DNA of 64,000 bases from Pyxidicoccus trucidator (lineage in GTDB: Bacteria; Myxococcota; Myxococcia; Myxococcales; Myxococcaceae). Below are positions 8,867 through 17,211 of this stretch, one piece after another. The DNA lies in NCBI RefSeq assembly GCF_010894435.1, contig NZ_JAAIXZ010000016.1, positions 62,001 to 126,000 on the forward strand, read 5' to 3'. Below the pieces are notes generated by a model. The model was not told the DNA's origin. It saw nothing but the letters and a program-made list of their open reading frames with translations, and ran no database searches. Made by a program: the position numbers and the translations under genes. The first letter of the stretch is position 1. Each line of letters opens with the position of its first letter.

Positions 8867-11164
8867 ATGTGGAGAAGTCGATTCGCCTCACGGCGCGCCT
8901 GGCTGAGCGCCGCATCCCTGGCCGTGGCCCTGGCGCTGAGCACGGGCTGCGGCAGCCCCACGAGCACACCACCTTCCGGTGTCTCAGAAGCGCCTGACAC
9001 CACGACGCCGTTGGAGCTGGAGGGCGCCTTCGTGGCCGTGCCTCGCGCGGTGAGCGCGGAGCAGAAACGACAGGCGGAGCAGAAGCTGAACGGTGTGGTG
9101 GCGGACTCCGGCACCAGCTTCTACCTGGCCATCCGGCGCAGCGAGCTGGGCCAGCGGTGGTTCCTGTCCGCGTACCTCAAGCAGAAACATCCCGGAGGCG
9201 TGGGCTTCGGCGCGGCGAACGTCGTCGGCACCCGGGTGGTGAGCTTCAAGGAGCAGAACGGCAAGCTCTTCGTCCTGGACGTGGATGACCGCAAGGTCAC
9301 GAGTGACGTGTTCGACCCGGACGTGGTGGTGGAGGCCTATCCGGTCGTCACCGACCATCACCCGTTCAACCGCACTCGTGGCTCCAGCCAGTACGTGCTC
9401 ATCGACCCGACCGCGGGGCTCAACCGCTTCGGGGTGATGGGAGACACGTTCGGCGCTCGCGGTGCCCGGTTCCAGGTGGAGCTGAGCTTCGCGCAGCGCT
9501 TCCGGCAACTGGTGGACGGCATCGCCTTCGAGCAAGTCTTCGCCGGCTACCTGGACGTGCCCGACGACCTTGCCCAGGACTACCTGGAGAACAACCCATT
9601 CCGGAGCTCGGGCACCCTCGCCCTCGCCCTGCGCCGCTACGCGGAGAGCCCGGGCTACACGCCCACTCCGCTACCGCCTCGGGAGCACTACTTCCGGAGC
9701 GCGCCGCGCTTCATCCCCAACACGGGCCTGACCGAGCAGGTGGTTGCGAAGTGGAACATCCACCCGGGCATGCAGCCCATCCGGTGGCACATCACCCCCA
9801 GCATCCTCACGGTGCAGAACGACCCGCGCTATCAGGGCTACGACGTGGTGGGCGCGGTGAAGCGCGGCATCGAGGGCTGGAACACGGTGTTCGGCTACAA
9901 GGTGCTGGAGGCCGTCATCGCCGACGACACGTCGGGCTTCGCGGACGACGAGAAGAACACCCTCCTCTTCGACACGGACGAGAGCATCCCCTTCGCCTTC
10001 GCCGAGTGGCGGACCAACCCCAACACGGGGGAGATTCGTGGCGCCAGCATCTATGTCCCCGCGCTATGGGTGTGGTGGGCGGATTTGCAGTTCGGTGACG
10101 ACGCCACCGCGCGGGTCTCCGCGCCGCCGACACGCCGTCCCCTGCCCCTCTCCTGGGCCGGCATGCAGGGCGGCGCGCTGTGCGAGCTGACACCGTGGGT
10201 GGCGCGGGAAGAGGCGCGCGAGCCGGGGACGCCGGCCCCGCAGCCGAAGGTGGCGGAAGCCACCACGTCGCTCACCAAGAAGCAGAAGGTGGAGGCGTAC
10301 CTCACGAATGTGGTGTTGCACGAGATTGGCCACACCCTGGGCCTGCGCCACAACTTCATGGGCTCGCGGCTGGACGACGGCAGCCCCACGAGCCCTCCCG
10401 CGTCCTCGGTGATGGACTATCTCGAGGATGAGGAGGCCATCCACATGGTGGCCCCTGGGCCGTATGACGTGGAGGCGGTGCGCTACCTCTACGGACTGTC
10501 CCCGCTGCTTCCCACCCATGCGTTCTGCACGGACGCCGACACGAGGGTCGACCCGTACTGCAACGCCAGTGACCGCTACGATGACCCGCTCAGGAAGTTC
10601 TACATCCCCCGGTTCCACGAGCGGCTCGACTTCTGGATGCGCGGCTCGAGGCCCATCTCACAGCAGCTCCGCAACTTCGACTTCCACGTCAAGTTCCCCT
10701 TGCAGTTCGTGCGGGCGGGCGATGCCCAGACACGGGCCGACGCGTATCTCCTGGCCCTGGCCCCTCTCCGGCCGCCGCTACAGGTCCCCGCCAACGCGCC
10801 GGCGACGTATGCCGCCCACGCGGACGAGCTTGCATGGCGCACCCTCTCGCGCCTGTACCTGGACCCGGTGGAGAGCCGCGGCACCTTCACCGCCAATCCG
10901 CCCAACTCGCCGGAGCTGCTGCCGCGGGTGATTGCGGACGCCAAGGCCATCCTGCTCAACACGGACGGCGTCCGGAGCTACACCGCGCGACGCACCATGG
11001 TGGACATCCTGAAGGTCCAGCAGTCCCTGGCCTCCTACGTGGCCCTGCGCGAGGCGCATGACACGCTCGTCGCACAGCTCCCGTCGCTGGGTGGCGAGGA
11101 CCGGCTGCAGACCGAGGACCTCATCGCTCGCAGCTCCGCGGCCGTTTCGCCCTACTACCGCTGA
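8867..11164 (+). CDS. Zinc-dependent metzincin-type metalloprotease, lipoprotein
   Basis: A 765-residue secreted protease. The start ATG at 8867 has GGAG at eight bases and begins a lipoprotein signal, WRSRFASRRAWLSAASLAVA, with lipobox LSTGC. The zinc site is HEIGHTLGLRH (His485, Glu486, His489, His495), the extended HExxHxxGxxH pattern of metzincins, and a Met-turn candidate SVMDYLED follows about 30 residues later. The N-terminal part resembles the DUF5117/DUF4953 metalloproteases found in many predatory bacteria. Lipidation places it on the outer or inner membrane. It ends at a strong bidirectional hairpin. Substrate unknown. An upstream in-frame ATG at 8816 lacks a ribosome binding site and would bury the signal. 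Confidence 0.88.
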   Translation: MWRSRFASRRAWLSAASLAVALALSTGCGSPTSTPPSGVSEAPDTTTPLELEGAFVAVPRAVSAEQKRQAEQKLNGVVADSGTSFYLAIRRSELGQRWFLSAYLKQKHPGGVGFGAANVVGTRVVSFKEQNGKLFVLDVDDRKVTSDVFDPDVVVEAYPVVTDHHPFNRTRGSSQYVLIDPTAGLNRFGVMGDTFGARGARFQVELSFAQRFRQLVDGIAFEQVFAGYLDVPDDLAQDYLENNPFRSSGTLALALRRYAESPGYTPTPLPPREHYFRSAPRFIPNTGLTEQVVAKWNIHPGMQPIRWHITPSILTVQNDPRYQGYDVVGAVKRGIEGWNTVFGYKVLEAVIADDTSGFADDEKNTLLFDTDESIPFAFAEWRTNPNTGEIRGASIYVPALWVWWADLQFGDDATARVSAPPTRRPLPLSWAGMQGGALCELTPWVAREEAREPGTPAPQPKVAEATTSLTKKQKVEAYLTNVVLHEIGHTLGLRHNFMGSRLDDGSPTSPPASSVMDYLEDEEAIHMVAPGPYDVEAVRYLYGLSPLLPTHAFCTDADTRVDPYCNASDRYDDPLRKFYIPRFHERLDFWMRGSRPISQQLRNFDFHVKFPLQFVRAGDAQTRADAYLLALAPLRPPLQVPANAPATYAAHADELAWRTLSRLYLDPVESRGTFTANPPNSPELLPRVIADAKAILLNTDGVRSYTARRTMVDILKVQQSLASYVALREAHDTLVAQLPSLGGEDRLQTEDLIARSSAAVSPYYR

Positions 11165-11174
11165 CGGGGCCGCT

Positions 11175-11206
11175 CGCGCCGGTGGTGCGTCCAGCCCACC
11201 GGCGCG
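11175..11206. terminator. Bidirectional GC hairpin between convergent genes
   Basis: CGCGCCGGTGG (11175-11185) pairs perfectly with CCACCGGCGCG (11196-11206) around a ten-base loop. It separates the convergent protease and yceI genes. There is no U-tract, as in the other terminators of this window. Confidence 0.65.
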
Positions 11207-11222
11207 GGTTTCCCTAGAGACC

Positions 11223-11771
11223 TCATGCCGCCTGCGCGGCCTGGGCCTTGACCGCCTGGACCTCGAGGGCGATTTCAATCTTCTCGCCCACGAGCACGCC
11301 GCCCGCCTCCAGCGCCTGGTTCCACTTCAGCCCGAAGTCCCCGCGGTCAATCGAGGTCTTCGCCTCGAACGCCGCCTTGACGTTGCCCCACGGGTCCTTG
11401 CCGATGCCGAGCTGCTCCGCCTCGAGCACCACCTCGCGCGTAATGTCCCGGATGGTCAGCGTCCCCGTCACCCGCAGTCCGCTGCCCGAGGTCTTCTCCA
11501 CCTTCGTGCTCTGGAAGGTGATGGCGGGGAACTTCTCCACCTCGAAGAAGTCCGCCGAGCGCAGGTGGGCGTCGCGCTGCTCCACGCCGGTGTTGAGGCT
11601 CGCCGTGTCGATGCTGACGGAGACCGAGGAGGCGGTGAGGTCCTGCTCGTCCAGCGACACCGTCCCGCTGAACTTCTGGAAGCTGCCCCGCACCTTCGCG
11701 ATGACCATGTGGCGGACGCTGAAGTGGATGCCGGAGTGGGTGGTGTCGATGTTCCAGTTCGTGGTGGCCAT
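11223..11771 (-). CDS. YceI-family lipid-binding protein
   Basis: A 182-residue YceI/lipocalin-like beta-barrel. The family binds isoprenoid or fatty chains. Typical features are the N-terminal WNIDTTHSGIHFSVRHMVIA, the mid-segment HLRSADFFEVEKFPAITFQS and the C-terminal DFGLKWNQ. No signal peptide is seen at the chosen ATG (11771), so this copy is probably cytoplasmic, unlike the periplasmic E. coli form. The longer upstream frame reads through the intergenic region and is not credible. It is divergent from a LysR regulator that probably controls it, an arrangement common for this family. Function in the cell is not known; stress or isoprenoid handling is often proposed. Confidence 0.9.
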   Translation of the reverse strand: MATTNWNIDTTHSGIHFSVRHMVIAKVRGSFQKFSGTVSLDEQDLTASSVSVSIDTASLNTGVEQRDAHLRSADFFEVEKFPAITFQSTKVEKTSGSGLRVTGTLTIRDITREVVLEAEQLGIGKDPWGNVKAAFEAKTSIDRGDFGLKWNQALEAGGVLVGEKIEIALEVQAVKAQAAQAA

Positions 11772-11860
11772 GTGCGTGTTCCCTTTCGTGTGCCGTTGTT
11801 TGATGAGTGAAAGGTAGCGACCGGCAGGCCCCCGGATTAGATGGGTCCGGCTGGAAGAAC

Positions 11861-11878
11861 TGTTCCACCCATGGAACA
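11861..11878. promoter_or_regulatory. Inverted repeat TGTTCCA-N4-TGGAACA, candidate LysR site
   Basis: A perfect seven-base dyad with a four-base spacer sits between the divergent yceI and lysR-type genes, 21 bases before the regulator start. The position suits autoregulation by the LysR protein and control of yceI. Confidence 0.5.
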
Positions 11879-11899
11879 AACCCGGCACCAGGAACCGCC

Positions 11900-12820
11900 A
11901 TGGACCTCAATGAGCTCCTCGTCTTCGCCAAGGTGGTGCAGGCCGGCAGCTTCACGGCCGCCGCCCGCGCGCTGCGCATGCCCAAGTCCACGGTCAGCCG
12001 GAAGGTGTCCGAGCTCGAGGAGCGCATCGGCGCCCAGCTCCTGCAGCGCACGACGCGCCAGCTTCGCCTGACGGACGTCGGGCAGGCCTACTACGAACAC
12101 TGCGCCCGCATCGTGGCCGAGGCGGAGGAGGCCGAGCTCGCCGTCACGCGCATGCAGTCCGCCCCTCACGGGCTGCTCCGCGTGACGACTCCGCTCACCT
12201 TCAGCTTCCTCGGGCCGCTCGTCGGGGAGTTCCTGAAGCGCTACCCCGAGGTCCAGGTCGAGATGGTGTGCACGGACCGCTCGGTGGCGCTGATGGAGGA
12301 GGGGTTCGACCTGGCCATTCGCGCGGGGCGGCTGGCCGACTCGGCGCTCATCGCCCGCCGGCTCGGGAACATCGAGCGCATCGTCGTGGCGGCCCCCAGC
12401 TACCTCGAGGCGCACGGCATGCCCAGGACGCCCCGGGACCTGGAGAAGCACGACGGCCTCGTCTTCGGTCCGACTGTCGAGGGAGCCGTCTGGACGCTGC
12501 ACTCCGGCGGGAAGTCAGTCGACGTGCAGGTCCGTGCGCGCATGGCCGTCAACGAGCCGGACATGCTGCGCGCGCTGTCGCTGGCGGGCGCGGGCATCGC
12601 CCTCTCCCCCGACATCCACTACGCCGAGGACATCGCCGCCGGACGCCTGCGGCGCATCCTGCCGGAGTGGAGCTCCACGGAGACGCCCGTACACGCCGTC
12701 TACCCGGGCACGCGGCACCATGTGCCCAAGGTGATGGCCTTCGTGGACTTCCTGCGCGAGCGCTGGCCCGTCCACACGCCAGGGCCTTCTCCCCGCGGCG
12801 AGCGCCCACGCAAGGACTGA
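11900..12820 (+). CDS. LysR-family transcriptional regulator
   Basis: A 306-residue regulator. The N-terminal winged helix-turn-helix (residues 1-60) contains FAKVVQAGSFTAAARALRMP and STVSRKVSELEERIGAQLL, the standard LysR reading head; residues 90-295 form the periplasmic-binding-like effector domain. AGGA lies six bases before the ATG at 11900. It is divergent from the yceI gene, with a perfect dyad in the gap, and so is the likely regulator of yceI and itself. The ligand is unknown. It overall resembles the group often listed as CrgA/DsdC-like regulators next to small oxidoreductase or YceI genes. Confidence 0.92.
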   Translation: MDLNELLVFAKVVQAGSFTAAARALRMPKSTVSRKVSELEERIGAQLLQRTTRQLRLTDVGQAYYEHCARIVAEAEEAELAVTRMQSAPHGLLRVTTPLTFSFLGPLVGEFLKRYPEVQVEMVCTDRSVALMEEGFDLAIRAGRLADSALIARRLGNIERIVVAAPSYLEAHGMPRTPRDLEKHDGLVFGPTVEGAVWTLHSGGKSVDVQVRARMAVNEPDMLRALSLAGAGIALSPDIHYAEDIAAGRLRRILPEWSSTETPVHAVYPGTRHHVPKVMAFVDFLRERWPVHTPGPSPRGERPRKD

Positions 12821-12846
12821 GCCCTGCATGGGCGCCAGGTGACGCC

Positions 12847-13683
12847 TCAGAACGTCTGCCGCAGCAGGGCCTCCACCACGGCCTTCCGGCCGGGGCTCAG
12901 GCGCAGGCGCGTGCCGTCGCGCAGCACCACCACCCAGCCCTTGTCCACGTCGGGCTCCAGCTCGCGGATGCGGTCCACGTTGACGAGCGTGGAGCGGTGG
13001 ACGCGCACGAAGCGGCTCGGGTCCAGCAACTGCTCCACCCGGTTCAGCGTCTCCCGGAGCATGGGGCTACGGCCCCCCGCGTGCAGCACGACGTAGTTGC
13101 CCTCGGCCTCGCACCAGTCCAGCTCCTCCACGGGCAGCAGCAGCACCTTGCCGTCCGTCTTCACCGCGATGCGCTCCACGTAGCCCCCCTCGGGAGGCCC
13201 GGAGGGAGCGGGCGCCCGCTCGGGCTCCTGCCCGCGCCCCCGGTGCGAGTCGAGCAGCGCGGACAGCCGCTCCAGCATGGCCTTGTCCCTCCCCTGCTCC
13301 CGCTGGCGCCGCGCCCGCTCGAGTGACTCCTGGAAGCGGCGGTCTCCGAAGGGCTTGAGCAGGTAGTCGAGCGCGTTCGCCTCGAAGGCTCGCACCGCGT
13401 ACCTGTCGAACGCCGTCACGAAGATGACCGGCGGCATCCGCTCCGGCCCTACCTCACGCAGCACGCCGAAGCCGTCCAGCTCCGGCATCTGCACGTCGAG
13501 GAAAACGAGGTCCGGGCGCTCGCGGAGAATGGCCTCCACGGCCTCGCGCCCGCCCTCGCACTCGTGCACGGCCGTGACGTCCGGCGCGCGGGCCAACAGG
13601 TGCCTCACGTTGTCCCGCGCCAGGGGCTCGTCGTCCACGACCAGCACCCGCCAGCCTCCGCGCTCCAGGTTCGCCTCACTCAC
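12847..13683 (-). CDS. LytTR-family response regulator
   Basis: A 278-residue two-component regulator. The receiver domain has the acidic pair Asp17-Asp18 (VLVVDDEP), the phosphoacceptor Asp63 (LVFLDVQMPELDGFG), and Thr and Lys in FVTAFDRYAVRAFE and DYLLKPFG. The C-terminal LytTR DNA-binding domain spans about 168-275 and includes VHRSTLVNVDRIRELEP. GTG at 13683 overlaps the end of the kinase gene by eight bases and has a GAGGGG about ten bases upstream, so I start there; an ATG at 13701 is possible. It is the cognate partner of the upstream histidine kinase. Targets are not evident in this window. Confidence 0.92.
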   Translation of the reverse strand: MSEANLERGGWRVLVVDDEPLARDNVRHLLARAPDVTAVHECEGGREAVEAILRERPDLVFLDVQMPELDGFGVLREVGPERMPPVIFVTAFDRYAVRAFEANALDYLLKPFGDRRFQESLERARRQREQGRDKAMLERLSALLDSHRGRGQEPERAPAPSGPPEGGYVERIAVKTDGKVLLLPVEELDWCEAEGNYVVLHAGGRSPMLRETLNRVEQLLDPSRFVRVHRSTLVNVDRIRELEPDVDKGWVVVLRDGTRLRLSPGRKAVVEALLRQTF

Positions 13684-14830
13684 GGCCCTGCCCCTCTTCA
13701 TGCGACAGCTGCGTCCGGGACTCCACGAAGGGCAGCTCCACCCGCGCGAGCACCCCACCTTCCGGCAGGTCCATCAACGTCAGGCCATACTCTTCGCCAT
13801 GGAGCTGCTGGATGCGGTCGCGCGTATTGGCCACGCCGATGCCCGTGCCCCCCGCCCCGCCCGACTGGAGCCCCGGTCCATCATCCCGCACCTCCAGCCG
13901 CAGCCGGTCCCCCCGACGCTCGGCGAGGACGTGGATGTGGCCCCGGGTCGCCCGGCGCGCGGTGCCATGCTTGATGGCGTTCTCCACCAGCGGCTGGAGG
14001 ATGAGGGCGGGCACGCGCGCCCTCAGCGTCCCCGGCTCCGGCTCCAGGCGTACCTCCAGGCGGTCGCCGAACCGGAGCTGCTCGATGCCCAGGTAGCGGC
14101 GCACCAGCTCCAGCTCCTCCTCCAGCGTCACCTCGTGGTCTCCCCGTCCCTCCAGGCTCGCGCGCAGCAGGTGCCCCAGCTCCACCAGCGCCTCCACCGC
14201 TTCCGGGTTGCGCTGCTGGCGCACCAGCCCCGTGACGGCGTTCAGCGTGTTGAAGAGGAAGTGAGGGTCCAGCTGGGCCCGCAGCGCCTGGAGGCGTGAC
14301 TCCGCCAACCGCGCCGCCAGCCGCGACTCCGCCAGCTCGCGCTCGCGCAGCCGTCGCCCCGCCCGCAGCGCCGTCCACGCGGCCAGGAAGAGCAGGTACT
14401 CCAGATACGCCACGGCGCCACGCGCCAGCAGCAAGTCTCTCAGTCCCTCCAGGAAGGACACGCCCCGCGCGCTCCACTGGAGGAGCACGGCCATGGCGGG
14501 CGCGAGCAGCACCACGTGAATCCAGGCGAGGCCCGCTCCCGCCACCAGCAGCACGCCCAGGTGCCGGGCCAGCCGTGGCCCTTCCAGGGGGACGCGCTGG
14601 AAGACGGCCAGCACCAGCGGGCCCAGCAGCGCCCAGGCGCTGTACGGAACCAGCTCCAGCGCCAGATTGAAGAAGAAGTCGTGCGGCTCCTGGGCATACG
14701 CACGCAGGGCCTGGGGCAGCGCGCCCAGGGTGCCCGCCGCCATCCCGAGCAGCCAGATTCTCGGAGCCGTGGGCCGCCGGGCAAGGCGTTCCGGGACGCT
14801 CGTCAGCCTCCAGGCTCCACCGTGGCTCAT
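13676..14830 (-). CDS. LytS/YesM-type sensor histidine kinase
   Basis: A 384-residue membrane kinase. The first 160 residues carry four to five hydrophobic segments and lack a clear extracellular sensor domain. The His_kinase domain has the phosphoacceptor His190 in QLDPHFLFNTLNAV, the family signature, and the ATPase domain has the N-box VPALILQPLVENAIKH and the G-boxes VRDDGPGL and GTGIGVANTRDRI. It phosphorylates the LytTR regulator encoded immediately downstream, with which it overlaps. It is divergent from the FlgO-like gene pair. The signal is unknown and is probably membrane-borne. Confidence 0.92.
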   Translation of the reverse strand: MSHGGAWRLTSVPERLARRPTAPRIWLLGMAAGTLGALPQALRAYAQEPHDFFFNLALELVPYSAWALLGPLVLAVFQRVPLEGPRLARHLGVLLVAGAGLAWIHVVLLAPAMAVLLQWSARGVSFLEGLRDLLLARGAVAYLEYLLFLAAWTALRAGRRLRERELAESRLAARLAESRLQALRAQLDPHFLFNTLNAVTGLVRQQRNPEAVEALVELGHLLRASLEGRGDHEVTLEEELELVRRYLGIEQLRFGDRLEVRLEPEPGTLRARVPALILQPLVENAIKHGTARRATRGHIHVLAERRGDRLRLEVRDDGPGLQSGGAGGTGIGVANTRDRIQQLHGEEYGLTLMDLPEGGVLARVELPFVESRTQLSHEEGQGRE

Positions 14831-14866
14831 GACGTCCCTCGTACCATCGGCCGCGCAGCGTAGCGG

Positions 14867-15745
14867 ATGAACCGCCTGGCGCGGCGGCTCCAGGGCGTGG
14901 CAGCCCTTGCGCTATGCTCTCGCCGCGCCGTGACCTTCCGCTCCCAGGGCTCCGAGCCCGACGATGACCCACCTGCCCCACCCACGCCCTCATCCCGGGT
15001 GCGAGGGGGCACGCTGTACGCGGCGGAAGTCGACGACGCCCCGGAGCCCTCACCTGCGGGCCGCCGGGCCGGACGCGGCTTCCGTCCCTCCACGGTGCTC
15101 ACCGCCCTGATGGTTGCCGCGGGGCTGGCGCTTCCCGGAGTCGCGGCCTTCCTGCTGCGCCCGGCGGTGCCTCCTCCGATGGAGGAGCCCATGTCGTCCC
15201 CGCATGAGCCGCAAGCTCCCGGCGAGACGACGGCGCTTTCCTCCCTGGAGCGGAGTGACGCGCCCACCCGCGAGGCACGGGAGGAAGCGCGGGAAGGAGT
15301 CCCCGCCGCGCGGGCGCCGGTGCGCGTCTGCGTGCTGCGCTTCCGAAGCCTCGGGGCCCACCCGGAGCTGGTGTCGCTGGAGGAGGCCCTCGCCGAGGCC
15401 GTGGTGACGGACGTGGGGCAGCACCCGGGCCTGCGCATCATCGAGCGGACGCAGGTCGACCTGCCCATCCGGGAGCTGGACTTCTCCCATGGCCGGTACG
15501 TGGACCCGGAGACGCGGGCCCGGCTCGGGCGCATCGCGGGCGCGGAAGTCGTGGTCCTCGGCAGCCTCCAGCGCGAGGGCAACATCGTCCGAGCCGCCGC
15601 GCGCTTCGTCCACGTGGAGACGGGCGAGGTGCTCGACGCCGCGCGCGTGGAGGCCCCCGCCCAGCGTCCCTTCCTGCTGCAGGACCTGCTCGCCGCCCGC
15701 GTGCGTGAGCTCCTCCCCGGGCTTCCCCGAAGGCTGCGCCCATGA
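14867..15745 (+). CDS. FlgO/CsgG-like domain protein with one membrane segment
   Basis: A 292-residue protein. A 75-residue cytoplasmic N-terminus rich in Pro, Arg and acidic residues precedes one membrane segment (about 75-98, TVLTALMVAAGLALPGVAAF). A short linker follows, then a C-terminal alpha/beta domain (about 145-285) of the FlgO/CsgG/GNA1162 type: VRVCVLRFRSLG, LAEAVVTDVGQHPGLRIIER, IAGAEVVVLGSLQREG and the beta pair FVHVETGEVLDAARVEA. The domain is repeated in the next gene, which overlaps by four bases (ATGA). Such domains occur in outer-membrane-associated assemblies; no enzymatic residues are apparent. Confidence 0.7.
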   Translation: MNRLARRLQGVAALALCSRRAVTFRSQGSEPDDDPPAPPTPSSRVRGGTLYAAEVDDAPEPSPAGRRAGRGFRPSTVLTALMVAAGLALPGVAAFLLRPAVPPPMEEPMSSPHEPQAPGETTALSSLERSDAPTREAREEAREGVPAARAPVRVCVLRFRSLGAHPELVSLEEALAEAVVTDVGQHPGLRIIERTQVDLPIRELDFSHGRYVDPETRARLGRIAGAEVVVLGSLQREGNIVRAAARFVHVETGEVLDAARVEAPAQRPFLLQDLLAARVRELLPGLPRRLRP

Positions 15746-17163
15746 GCACCGTCCTCGCGCTGCTGCTCGCGAGCCTCGCCGCCGCCGCGCCGCCAGCGCC
15801 CCCCCAGGGGCCCGTCGCGGTGATGCCCTTCCGCAACCTCAACAGCGAGCCGGAGCTGGACTGGCTCGGGCGCGGCATGGCGGAGACGCTCGTCTCGGAC
15901 CTGCGCGCCAGCGGGCGGCTGCGGGTCGTGGAGCGCGAGCAGCTCGCCCCGCTGCTCGCGGAGCTGACGTCGCGGGAGCAGGGCGAGCTCTCGGAGTCCA
16001 CCGCCGCGAGGGTGGGCCGCATGGTGGGTGCGCGCACCCTGGTGCTCGGCAGCTTCCAGCGCTCGGGCAGGCAGGTGCGCATCAACGCGCGCTTCATCTC
16101 CGTGGAGACCGGAGAGGTGCTCGGCACCGCGAAGGCCACCGGCGCCCTGGACCGCATCTTCACGCTGCAGGATGAAGTGGTGGCGCGGCTGCTGGGGCTG
16201 CCGCTTCCCGCTGCCGCGAAGCGCCCCTCCGGCCCGGCGGCGGTGCGGGCCTATGAGCGCTATGGGCGCGCGCTCGCCAGCACTTCCGACGACGAGCGGG
16301 CCCGGCTGCTGCGCGAGGCCCTGGCCGAGTCGCCGGGCTTCACCTACGCCCAGGAGGAGCTGACCCGGCTCGAGCGGCGCCTCGCGGAGTACGCGCGCCA
16401 TGCGCAGCCGCTCCTCGACTCCCGGGACGCGGAGCAACGCGCGGTGCTCGAGGACCTGAGCCGTCCCGCGGCGGAGCGCTCGGCGGCGGCGCTGGCGCTG
16501 CTCGACGCCTACAACTCGCAGGGGCGCTGGCGCTCGCTGGCGCGCCACGCGGAGCGCATCTTCCAGCTGGACCTTCCCCGTCACGAGGGGCGCCTCCCGG
16601 CAGAGGAGGCCGGCTGGGCCTGGGTGAGGAGCCTGGGCACCCTGGGCAGCCACGCGAGGCAAATCGAAGCGGGCGAGGCCTTCCTCCGGCGCTTCCCGGA
16701 GAGCCCCCTGGCGCAACCCGTGGACACCCTGGTGCGAGGCACCGCGGCGATGGTGGCCACCGAGGAACGTGCGCGACGGGACATGTGGGACTCGCTGAAG
16801 AAGCTGGAGGAAGAGGTGGAGCGGAAGCGCGTCCGGCTCGAAGGCCGTGGCGAGCCCACCACCCGGCTGCGCTGGGAGCTGGCCCGCAGGCACTGCGCCG
16901 AACCGGCGATGGGGCAGTTCCATGACGTCTCCGTCGTCACCTGCCGCGCCTTCCTCGATGCCTGGTCGCCCGGAACCACCCCGGCGGAGCGCACCGTGGT
17001 GCGAGACGCCTGGACCGCGGAGATTCTCGCGCTCGTCAGGCTGCGCCGCCACGCCGAGGCCCGCGAGCGCCTCGCCGCGTTCCGCGCCGCCGACCCCGAG
17101 GGCGAGCGGGAGAGCCTGGCCCGCGCCACCATCCTCCGCATCCCGGCCGGTGCGGAGGAGTGA
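15742..17163 (+). CDS. FlgO/CsgG-like domain plus helical-repeat exported protein
   Basis: A 473-residue protein with a short signal peptide (STVLALLLASLAAAAPP). Residues 22-150 repeat the FlgO/CsgG-like domain of the preceding gene (VAVMPFRNLNSEPELDWLG, MVGARTLVLGSFQRSG, FISVETGEVLGTAKATG). Residues 170-470 are helical with TPR-like pairs and a basic, charged segment around 350-370. It is coupled to the upstream gene by an ATGA overlap, so the membrane-anchored and the exported copy probably form one assembly in the periplasm. It terminates at a strong GC hairpin. Function is not established; a role as an envelope scaffold is inference. Confidence 0.7.
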   Translation: MSTVLALLLASLAAAAPPAPPQGPVAVMPFRNLNSEPELDWLGRGMAETLVSDLRASGRLRVVEREQLAPLLAELTSREQGELSESTAARVGRMVGARTLVLGSFQRSGRQVRINARFISVETGEVLGTAKATGALDRIFTLQDEVVARLLGLPLPAAAKRPSGPAAVRAYERYGRALASTSDDERARLLREALAESPGFTYAQEELTRLERRLAEYARHAQPLLDSRDAEQRAVLEDLSRPAAERSAAALALLDAYNSQGRWRSLARHAERIFQLDLPRHEGRLPAEEAGWAWVRSLGTLGSHARQIEAGEAFLRRFPESPLAQPVDTLVRGTAAMVATEERARRDMWDSLKKLEEEVERKRVRLEGRGEPTTRLRWELARRHCAEPAMGQFHDVSVVTCRAFLDAWSPGTTPAERTVVRDAWTAEILALVRLRRHAEARERLAAFRAADPEGERESLARATILRIPAGAEE

Positions 17164-17165
17164 CG

Positions 17166-17199
17166 GCGCGGCGGGCCCTGCGTCGAAGACCCGCCGCGC
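17166..17199. terminator. Bidirectional GC hairpin between convergent genes
   Basis: GCGCGGCGGG (17166-17175) pairs perfectly with CCCGCCGCGC (17190-17199) around a 14-base loop, between the convergent FlgO-like and SBBP genes. Confidence 0.6.
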
Positions 17200-17211
17200 G
17201 GCCCATGCCCG

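Noticed and set aside
14827-17052. 741-residue minus-strand open frame
   Set aside because: Antisense to the two FlgO-like genes, which have signal peptides, domain motifs and an ATGA coupling; the minus frame has none.
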